This document shows, one piece after another, positions 1 through 4,877 of a stretch of 11,365 nt of DNA. The first letter of the stretch is position 1. Every line of letters begins with the position of its first letter. A program made the translations under genes and the position numbers. Source of the DNA: Mycoplasmatota bacterium (GTDB taxonomy: Bacteria > Bacillota_I > Bacilli_A > RF39 > UBA660); contig JAAZDL010000180.1 in NCBI GenBank assembly GCA_012512795.1, forward strand, positions 1 to 11,365. The letters are read 5' to 3'. Under the pieces are notes generated by a model. That model was not told the origin of the DNA. It did no database searches and saw only the letters and a list, made by a program, of their open reading frames with translations.

Positions 1-964
1 ATATACGAGTTGCTGCCAAAGAAAACTCTTTTAAACTTCTTTCACTCCATGCTAGATACAAAACTGATTCAAATAACCTATTTCTATACATAAATACAAC
101 AATTACAGAAGAGATACTCATAACATCAAATTTAACAAACATTATACTTAAAAATACTATAGCAAATATAAATATATCTGTTGTTATATCCCTTAGTAAT
201 TCATACTTAGTATCTACTTTATAAGCATTTAAAGACTCTTCTTTCATTTCGTCGATATTGCCATTTATTTTTTCTTTAAAATATTCAACAATATTCAAAA
301 GTTTTATATCTTGAACACCTTTTATACCTTCATTTATTGTACCTGAATTATTTTCCCATTTATCATTATAAGATTTTTGATATGCAATATATTTCCTCAT
401 ACCAATTTTTTCTATAACATAAACTGCTATAGTACCAATAACAACAATTATTCCTAATATCCAATTTAAATAAAAAATATAAAAAATAACAAAAAAATTA
501 CTTAAAAGAGTACTCATATTTCTTCTTACAGACGCAAAAGCATTAAATACACTTTTAGGATCTTGTTGAATTCTAGATATAAATACACCACTAGAAGTTT
601 TAACTAATATTTTATTTTCAATGTTAAAAAAAGAAGCAATAATATCTTTTCTAATAGTTTCAACAACAATATTTTGTACTTTGACGAATGCTCTATTTAA
701 CAAAAGTCTTAAATAATCTGAAAAAATAGCTAAAAGAATTGCAAGAGTCAAATAAAATAAAGCTTCATTTAGTTTATAGTTTGTAATAAAGTCAAGAACA
801 TGGCCGGTCAGAGCTGGTATATATGAGTTTATCAATGCTGTTAAAATACTAGTTATCATTAAAATAAACAAAGACTTTTTATCAATTAAAAAATATGGAG
901 CACATTTTTTTACATTTATCCAAGTATTACTTTTTTTGTTAGTTTTAGTATCTTTGTTTCTCAT
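1..964 (-). CDS. ABC exporter, transmembrane domain (C-terminal part outside window)
   Basis: This is the N-terminal 321 residues of a half-size ABC exporter, which would use ATP hydrolysis to move a substrate across the cytoplasmic membrane. The frame stays open to the left edge, so the ATP-binding domain lies outside the window. Hydrophobic helices appear near residues 32-60, 68-90, 153-185 and 262-293. Family hallmarks are the cytoplasmic SGVFISRIQQD stretch (about 125-135) and the coupling-helix region NEGIKGVQDIKLL (about 211-223), both typical of the type 1 exporter membrane domain. There is no C39 peptidase domain in front. The substrate cannot be told; lipid, drug or peptide are all possible. 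The ATG at 964 is the only good start before an in-frame stop at 995-997. It lacks a Shine-Dalgarno sequence, but a promoter sits almost on top of it. The gene follows der, from which a terminator separates it, so it is probably transcribed alone or with genes to the left. Confidence 0.88.
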   Translation of the reverse strand, partial: MRNKDTKTNKKSNTWINVKKCAPYFLIDKKSLFILMITSILTALINSYIPALTGHVLDFITNYKLNEALFYLTLAILLAIFSDYLRLLLNRAFVKVQNIVVETIRKDIIASFFNIENKILVKTSSGVFISRIQQDPKSVFNAFASVRRNMSTLLSNFFVIFYIFYLNWILGIIVVIGTIAVYVIEKIGMRKYIAYQKSYNDKWENNSGTINEGIKGVQDIKLLNIVEYFKEKINGNIDEMKEESLNAYKVDTKYELLRDITTDIFIFAIVFLSIMFVKFDVMSISSVIVVFMYRNRLFESVLYLAWSERSLKEFSLAATRI

Positions 965-973
965 ATTAAATAA

Positions 974-1002
974 ATAATAACATTTATATATTTTTTATTC
1001 AA
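974..1002 (-). promoter_or_regulatory. Putative promoter of the ABC exporter gene, nearly leaderless
   Basis: On the minus strand TTGAAT (997-1002) is separated by exactly 17 bp from TATTAT (974-979). The expected start is near 967, about three bases before the ATG at 964, so the mRNA would have almost no leader. That fits the lack of any ribosome binding site there. In such AT-rich DNA a chance match is possible. Confidence 0.45.
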
Positions 1003-1042
1003 TAAAAAAGGTGAAATTATTTTATAGTTCTTGTTCACCTTT
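1003..1042 (-). terminator. Rho-independent terminator of der
   Basis: Inverted arms at 1034-1042 and 1007-1015 (AAAGGTGAA / TTCACCTTT, 9 bp) enclose an 18-nt loop. On the minus strand they are followed by a run of U residues. The 5' arm lies within the last codons of der and the stop codon lies in the loop. The long loop makes it only moderately strong. It separates der from the exporter gene. Confidence 0.6.
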
Positions 1043-2341
1043 GTTTTTAAATTGTATTATTATTGGTGTTCCACTAAAGTCAATGTTTTCTCTTATTTTA
1101 TTTTCTATATATCTATGATATGAAAAATGTACCAAAGCTTTTGAATTAACTTCTATATCAAACCTAGGTGGTTTTATTCCTGATTGATGAGAAAAATATA
1201 CTTTAAGTTTTTTACCTTTATATGAAGCTGGAGGAGTTTCTATAAATGCATTTCTTATAACATCATTTATTATACTAGTCTTTACTTCTTTAAGAGAATT
1301 ATTATACGAAAGTATTACTTCAGGCATAAGAGTATGAATTCTTTTTTTAGTCTGTGCACTTAAATAAACTATTTTAGCATATGTCATAAATTGAAAGTTA
1401 TGTTTTATGTCTTTAGTCCATTCTTTCATAGCTGATTCCTTATTTTCAATTGTATCCCATTTATTAACTACAAGAACAATTGGCTTTCCTGATTCTAGAG
1501 CATATCCAGCAATATGTTTATCATGCTCAACTATACCCGTGGTTGCATCAAGAATAAGTAAACAAACATCACTTCTATCAATAGCTTTCATACTTCTAAG
1601 AAGACTATATTTTTCTACTGATTCAAATATTCTTCCTTTTTTACGCAATCCTGCTGTGTCTATCAAAGTGTATTTTTCTTTATTATATGTAAACTCTGTA
1701 TCTATTGCATCTCTTGTTGTACCAGCCACATCACTTACAATAACTCTTTCCTCATTAAGTAGTGCATTAACAAGACTACTTTTACCTACATTAGGTCTTC
1801 CTATAACAGAAATTTTTATATTTTCATCTTCTTCATCAATAGTTGTATCTTCATACCCATCAGTTATAATTTTTAATAAGTCTTTAACACCTGTACCATG
1901 CTCTGCTGAAATTGGAATATACTCATCAAATCCTAAAGAATAAAACTCATACATGTTCTCCATACCTGTTTTGTTGTCAACTTTGTTTATAGCTACTATA
2001 ACTTTTTTATTACTTCTTTTTAATAAATCACGAATAGCAAGATCATTTGTTGTTAATCCATCTTTGGAGTCAACAACAAAAACAATAGTATCACTTTCTT
2101 CAATACCAATTTCAACTTGCATTTTTATTTCTTCGTTAAAATCTCCATCACTTAAATCTATACCACCTGTATCAATAAGATAAAATGGAATATCATTGTA
2201 ATTGGCAGCACTATATATTCTATCTCTTGTAACTCCAGGAGTATTTTCTATAATAGCAATTTTCTTACCTACTATTCTATTAAATAATGTTGATTTACCT
2301 GTATTTGGTCTTCCTACTAAACACACTGTTTGTTTTTTCAT
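1022..2341 (-). CDS. der: Ribosome assembly GTPase Der (EngA)
   Basis: Der is a tandem-domain GTPase needed for maturation of the 50S ribosomal subunit, acting in the cytoplasm on pre-ribosomes. The 439-residue product has the family's standard length and order. The first G domain has GRPNTGKS at 10-17, DTGG at 57-60, NKVD at 119-122 and SAE at 145-147. The second has GRPNVGKS at 181-188, DTAGLRKKGR from 228, NKWD at 293-296 and SAQ at 328-330. A C-terminal KH-like domain spans about 352-435. The first P-loop has Thr where Val is usual (GRPNVGKS), a mild variation. I place the start at the ATG at 2341 because GAGGTG lies six bases upstream. An in-frame GTG at 2350 is part of that ribosome binding site and would hide it. 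The gene is divergent from the PAP2 gene and ends in its own terminator. Confidence 0.97.
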   Translation of the reverse strand: MKKQTVCLVGRPNTGKSTLFNRIVGKKIAIIENTPGVTRDRIYSAANYNDIPFYLIDTGGIDLSDGDFNEEIKMQVEIGIEESDTIVFVVDSKDGLTTNDLAIRDLLKRSNKKVIVAINKVDNKTGMENMYEFYSLGFDEYIPISAEHGTGVKDLLKIITDGYEDTTIDEEDENIKISVIGRPNVGKSSLVNALLNEERVIVSDVAGTTRDAIDTEFTYNKEKYTLIDTAGLRKKGRIFESVEKYSLLRSMKAIDRSDVCLLILDATTGIVEHDKHIAGYALESGKPIVLVVNKWDTIENKESAMKEWTKDIKHNFQFMTYAKIVYLSAQTKKRIHTLMPEVILSYNNSLKEVKTSIINDVIRNAFIETPPASYKGKKLKVYFSHQSGIKPPRFDIEVNSKALVHFSYHRYIENKIRENIDFSGTPIIIQFKNKGEQEL

Positions 2342-2363
2342 GGCTCTCACCTCACAACTAATA

Positions 2364-2369
2364 ATTATA
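2364..2369 (-). promoter_or_regulatory. Likely -10 element of the der promoter
   Basis: On the minus strand a perfect TATAAT lies 22 bases before the der start codon. The hexamer 17 bp upstream (TAGTAA) matches only three of six consensus bases, so the -35 is weak. The GAGGTG ribosome binding site follows at about 2348-2353. Confidence 0.45.
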
Positions 2370-2420
2370 TATGATTTTGCATCTTTTTACTAGTATCTTT
2401 AATTATTTGTTATTTTTTTG

Positions 2421-2437
2421 TATAATGTTAATTGAGG
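2421..2437 (+). promoter_or_regulatory. -10 element and ribosome binding site of the PAP2 gene
   Basis: A perfect TATAAT at 2421-2426 is followed by GAGG at 2434-2437, nine bases before the ATG at 2447. No convincing -35 hexamer lies 17 bp upstream. Taken together the start would fall near 2433, inside the ribosome binding site. Either the leader is extremely short or this hexamer is not the real -10. Confidence 0.35.
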
Positions 2438-2446
2438 AAATAAAAA

Positions 2447-3058
2447 ATGAAAAAACTAGAGTTAAAACCATTATATATTGTAGTATTATGCTTAATATTC
2501 CAATCAACACTTTATCTTACTTCAAAATCACTTCAAGGCACTCCCACTTTAATAGGAAATACAATTGATACTAAGATACCATTTATAATATATTTTATAA
2601 TTCCATATGTTATATGGTATTTGCTTATAATACTAATTCCATATTTTTATTATAAGAAAGACAAAGAAGTTTTCAAAAAATATATTATCTCTTATCTTTT
2701 TATGTCAATCATAGCAAATACAATTTTTATACTATGGCCAACAACTGTTACTAGACCACAAATAACACAAAACAGCATTTTATATAGTTTAACTAATTTG
2801 ATATACACAATTGATACCCCTGCTATTAATTGTTTTCCTAGCTTGCACTGTGCTGTTAGTTTTATATGGATACTATATATATTAAAGTTAAAAGATACAA
2901 ATATCTTTATAAAATTATTAGTAATTTTTACAGCACTTCTAATAATAATATCTACACTATGTATAAAACAACATGTTTTTATAGATATGATAAGTGGAAT
3001 AACTCTATCTATAGTTGTATACTTCATAGTTAGAATATATTTTAAATATAAAAGATAA
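2447..3058 (+). CDS. PAP2-family membrane phosphatase
   Basis: This 203-residue integral membrane protein belongs to the PAP2 (type 2 phosphatidic acid phosphatase) superfamily, whose members remove phosphate from lipid phosphates such as phosphatidate or undecaprenyl pyrophosphate at the membrane surface. Motif C1 is reduced to the RP at 103-104. Motif C2 is PSLH at 131-134 with the proton-donor His134. Motif C3 is S169 through H176 to D180, with nucleophile His176 and its Asp180 partner. The Arg that usually follows the C3 serine is Thr170, as I recall for the PAP2_3-like branch with its typical KQH. Membrane segments are visible near 8-24, 46-67, 78-97, 135-147, 154-172 and 183-198. The ATG at 2447 has GAGGAAA upstream and a strong terminator follows the stop. 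The substrate cannot be assigned. The gene stands alone, convergent with the small RNA and prepilin genes. Confidence 0.85.
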   Translation: MKKLELKPLYIVVLCLIFQSTLYLTSKSLQGTPTLIGNTIDTKIPFIIYFIIPYVIWYLLIILIPYFYYKKDKEVFKKYIISYLFMSIIANTIFILWPTTVTRPQITQNSILYSLTNLIYTIDTPAINCFPSLHCAVSFIWILYILKLKDTNIFIKLLVIFTALLIIISTLCIKQHVFIDMISGITLSIVVYFIVRIYFKYKR

Positions 3059-3075
3059 GTAATTATCTTTTTTTT
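3050..3075 (+). terminator. Rho-independent terminator of the PAP2 gene
   Basis: A perfect 9-bp stem AAAAGATAA / TTATCTTTT (3050-3058 and 3063-3071) with a GTAA loop leads into T residues up to 3075. The PAP2 stop codon is inside the left arm. It lies four bases from the oppositely directed terminator of small RNA copy 1. Confidence 0.85.
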
Positions 3076-3079
3076 AAAC

Positions 3080-3114
3080 AAAAAAAATGAAGAACTTAAT
3101 AAATTAAATTCTTC
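3080..3114 (-). terminator. Terminator of small RNA copy 1 and probably of the prepilin gene
   Basis: Hairpin A (3089-3114) has 12 possible pairs including one G-U, followed on the minus strand by A and eight U residues (3080-3088). No other terminator lies between the prepilin stop and this point, so prepilin transcripts probably end here too. Confidence 0.75.
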
Positions 3115-3162
3115 AGTACAAAGAGAAATATCATTTAATAAATTAAATTAGTTTCTCTTTGT
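3080..3162 (-). ncRNA. Putative small RNA, copy 1 (two hairpins)
   Basis: From the promoter at 3169-3197 the expected start is near 3162, the first base of hairpin B. Hairpin B has arms ACAAAGAGAAA / TTTCTCTTTGT (3152-3162 and 3118-3128), a small internal loop, then an A/T upper stem. After three bases comes hairpin A (3089-3114), GAAGAA...TTCTTC with an inner A/T stem, followed by one A and eight U residues. In the minus-strand RNA the only irregular pair in hairpin A is a G-U wobble. On the plus strand it would be a C-A mismatch, so the minus strand is the likely RNA strand. The result is an RNA of about 83 nt with its own promoter and terminator. I recognise no known RNA family. It could also simply serve as the terminator of the gene before it. 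Confidence 0.55.
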
Positions 3163-3168
3163 GTTTTA

Positions 3169-3197
3169 AATATACCAAACATATAATTCATTGTCAA
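3169..3197 (-). promoter_or_regulatory. Promoter of small RNA copy 1
   Basis: A perfect TTGACA (3192-3197) and TATATT (3169-3174) stand 17 bp apart on the minus strand. Upstream lies an A/T-rich tract (about 3199-3225) containing ACTTTTAAAAAAGT, which resembles an UP element or a short palindromic operator. Promoter hexamers and tract are identical in copy 2, while the spacer differs at five of 17 bases. Confidence 0.75.
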
Positions 3198-3231
3198 GCA
3201 CTTTTTTAAAAGTTTTTTATATTTTTATTTT

Positions 3232-4665
3232 TTATCTTAGATATGTTGGTGTTATAGTAGTGTTTCCGTTTGTTCCATTATAATAAAGTGCATACGATCC
3301 AATACTAATATTACTAGAATTATTATCTATCAAAAAACTTCCTTGCGGTATTAAATTTCGAGCAAAACTAAAGCTGCCAATACTTGTTACACTATTTGAT
3401 ATTGATACATTAGTTAATTTGTTATTGTAAAATGTATAATCACCAATACTTACTACACTATTTGGTATTGTTAGGCTTGTTAATTTGTTATTATAAAAAG
3501 CAAAATCATCGATATTTGTTACACTACTTGGTATTGTTACAGTTGTTAGGTTATTATAACTAAAAGCATTCTGAGCTATCCTTGTTGTTGTATTTAAAAT
3601 ATTGTTAGCACTTGTCTGATTTCCTAATATTAATGTTTTTCCATCTTTTGTATATATTGCACTATTAGATGACATATAATTCGGATTATTATTATCAACA
3701 ACAACGTTTGTTAAATTTGGATTATTTAAAAATGGATTAGTAGAAATACTTGATAATCCGCTTCCGATTGTAACACTATTTAAATCATTATGACTAAAAG
3801 CATCATATCCAATACTCATTACACTATCAGGAATTACTACACTTGTTAAATTATTATTTCTAAATGCACAGCTTTCAATACTTGTTACACTATTTGGTAT
3901 TATTACATTTTCTAAACTATTATATTCAAATGCATACCCTTCTATAGTAACTACACTGTTTGGTATAGTGATTTCAATAAGTTTGCCTACTGAGTTTTCT
4001 CCTTCTCCTCTTGAAAAAGAAGAACCACCAATAGTTACCACATCTACTCCTCCTATTTTCGAAGGAATATTTACATATAAAGGACAAGAGGCATTCAATT
4101 CATCATATTCTTCGTCCCATCCATATCCATACCCTGTTATTGTTCCAGTAGAACTATCAAAAGCAAAACAATTTTCAGTTGATGCTACAGAAACTATATT
4201 ACATGCTGAATATTTACTTACATTTAATAGCGGATCTGTCATATATGAATATGAGTTATTTTCTTCATCATATCCACAATATAAATATGTTTTTGAATTA
4301 CTATAACTTCCTGATGTATCTTTTGTATATACTACTACTCCTGTACAACTTTTATTTTTATATGTTATATTTCCTATATATTTATCGCTTCCACTTTGTA
4401 ATTTATTTAAACATACATACCTTTCATTATTTACTACGTTCTCATAACTACTTGGACATATATATGTATTATCTATTGGATCTATACAATAATCCTCTAC
4501 ATATAATTTAGAAGCATTTTTCACATTTGCCTCTTGGGTTTCCATTGTTTTTAATAAAGCATTATTATATATCTTTATTACATTTGGTACTACTGCTAAT
4601 ATTAGTATTCCTAGTATTCCTATTACTGCTAAAAGCTCTATTAATGTAAATGCATTTCTTTTCAT
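3232..4665 (-). CDS. Prepilin-type protein with BspA-like leucine-rich repeats
   Basis: The 477-residue product starts with a class III (type IV pilin-like) signal: a short basic leader, then FTLIELLAVIGILG with Glu10 at mature position 5 and a hydrophobic helix to about residue 28. A prepilin peptidase would cut after Ala5; Gly is the usual residue there. Residues about 35-200 form a cysteine-rich region (Cys60, 70, 85, 107, 130, 155, 166, 194), suggesting disulfides outside the membrane. From about 203 to 460 run LRR_5/BspA-type repeats of mostly 22 residues, with the pattern LTxVxIPxSVxxIxxxAF. Such domains are linked to binding host or cell-surface proteins in other bacteria. I infer a surface-displayed pseudopilin or adhesin; no pilus assembly genes are in the window. 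The start has AGGAG eight bases upstream and a good promoter. Both flanks carry the 146-bp repeat, which suggests the gene moved in or was duplicated as a unit. Confidence 0.88.
   Translation of the reverse strand: MKRNAFTLIELLAVIGILGILILAVVPNVIKIYNNALLKTMETQEANVKNASKLYVEDYCIDPIDNTYICPSSYENVVNNERYVCLNKLQSGSDKYIGNITYKNKSCTGVVVYTKDTSGSYSNSKTYLYCGYDEENNSYSYMTDPLLNVSKYSACNIVSVASTENCFAFDSSTGTITGYGYGWDEEYDELNASCPLYVNIPSKIGGVDVVTIGGSSFSRGEGENSVGKLIEITIPNSVVTIEGYAFEYNSLENVIIPNSVTSIESCAFRNNNLTSVVIPDSVMSIGYDAFSHNDLNSVTIGSGLSSISTNPFLNNPNLTNVVVDNNNPNYMSSNSAIYTKDGKTLILGNQTSANNILNTTTRIAQNAFSYNNLTTVTIPSSVTNIDDFAFYNNKLTSLTIPNSVVSIGDYTFYNNKLTNVSISNSVTSIGSFSFARNLIPQGSFLIDNNSSNISIGSYALYYNGTNGNTTITPTYLR
3286..4059 (-). 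repeat. Coding tandem repeats of the LRR domain (66-bp period)
   Basis: Within the prepilin gene the DNA repeats with a 66-base period, for example at 3413 and 3479, where the phrase for YNNKLT recurs. The units encode 22-residue LRR_5 repeats around IPxSVxxI. A non-repeat insertion (residues about 308-362) splits the array into an upstream and a downstream group. Near-identical units could allow gain or loss of repeats. Confidence 0.8.
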
Positions 4666-4690
4666 TTTTCGTTCTCCTATTATATTTAAA

Positions 4691-4719
4691 ATTATACAAC
4701 ACTTACTATTTTATATCAA
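4691..4719 (-). promoter_or_regulatory. Promoter of the prepilin gene
   Basis: On the minus strand TTGATA (4714-4719) is 17 bp from TATAAT (4691-4696). The predicted start near 4684 leaves a leader of about 20 nt with AGGAG before the ATG at 4665. It lies just beyond the terminator of small RNA copy 2, so the gene need not depend on that RNA's promoter. Confidence 0.7.
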
Positions 4720-4730
4720 TTATTTAAAGC

Positions 4731-4766
4731 AAAAAAAAATGAAGAACTTAATAAATTAAATTCTTC
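4731..4766 (-). terminator. Terminator of small RNA copy 2 and probably of parE-parC
   Basis: Hairpin A (4741-4766) is followed on the minus strand by A and nine U residues (4731-4740). No other terminator lies after the parC stop, so parE-parC transcripts probably end here. Confidence 0.75.
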
Positions 4767-4814
4767 AGTACAAAGAGAAATATCATTTAATAAATTAAAT
4801 TAGTTTCTCTTTGT
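4731..4814 (-). ncRNA. Putative small RNA, copy 2 (two hairpins)
   Basis: The predicted RNA is identical to copy 1 in both hairpins: hairpin B arms at 4804-4814 and 4770-4780, hairpin A at 4741-4766, then A and nine U residues instead of eight. Its promoter lies immediately after parC and it ends 12 bases before the -35 of the prepilin promoter. A leader or attenuator role for the prepilin gene is an alternative. It is less favoured, because that gene has its own promoter and copy 1 has no co-directional gene close behind it. Confidence 0.55.
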
Positions 4815-4877
4815 GTTTTAAATATATCAAACTTATATTTAGTTGTCAAGCACTTTTTTAAAAGTTTTTTATATTTT
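4732..4877. repeat. 146-bp direct repeat, copy 2
   Basis: This is the partner of 3080-3225. Its right end runs into parC: positions 4869-4877 are the parC stop codon and the last two codons. The same nine bases occur in copy 1, where they lie outside any gene. This suggests that copy 1 derives from a parC-linked copy, although the bases are all A/T. Confidence 0.95.
4821..4849 (-). promoter_or_regulatory. Promoter of small RNA copy 2
   Basis: TTGACA (4844-4849) and TATATT (4821-4826) lie 17 bp apart on the minus strand, starting 19 bases after the parC stop. The A/T-rich tract upstream (about 4851-4877) is identical to copy 1. The spacer (4827-4843) differs from copy 1 at five positions. Confidence 0.75.

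Larger units (their letters stand above)
3080..3225. repeat. 146-bp direct repeat, copy 1
   Basis: This copy matches 4732-4877 at 141 of 146 positions, with no gaps. The five mismatches all lie in 3175-3191, the spacer between the -35 and -10 of the minus-strand promoter it carries. It begins in the A-run of a terminator and ends six bases from the stop codon of the prepilin gene. The two copies are in the same orientation and enclose that gene. Confidence 0.95.

Noticed and set aside
2342..2350. A GTG start of der at 2350, adding three residues
   Set aside because: The GTG is part of the GAGGTG ribosome binding site that serves the ATG at 2341, and the P-loop begins at the normal distance from that ATG.
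2441..2455. Complementarity of the small RNA tail (UUCUUCAUUUUUU) to the PAP2 start region as an antisense target
   Set aside because: The match is mostly A/U and includes the terminator U-run. The same AAAAATGAA context occurs at many start codons in such AT-rich DNA, so it is not evidence of targeting.
1407..2568. Plus-strand open frames across der and its upstream region (1407-1943, 1953-2183, 2202-2393, 2371-2568)
   Set aside because: They are antisense or out-of-frame shadows of der and the PAP2 gene, without recognisable domains.
3096..3134. A 12-codon hydrophobic reading frame (MIFLFVLKNLIY) inside the small RNA, present in both copies, resembling a tiny toxin
   Set aside because: It has no ribosome binding site, its start lies in the A/T stem of hairpin B, and its reading follows from the hairpin sequence. 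It is kept only as a remote possibility.
3080..3225. The repeat as a miniature transposable element (MITE)
   Set aside because: No clear terminal inverted repeats or target-site duplication are visible, and the repeat's structure is explained by promoter, hairpins and terminator. More genomic copies would be needed to reopen this.
4731..4814. A riboswitch or attenuator leader for the prepilin gene
   Set aside because: The prepilin gene has its own promoter (4691-4719) after the terminator, and the identical copy 1 has no co-directional gene just behind it. No known riboswitch core was recognised.
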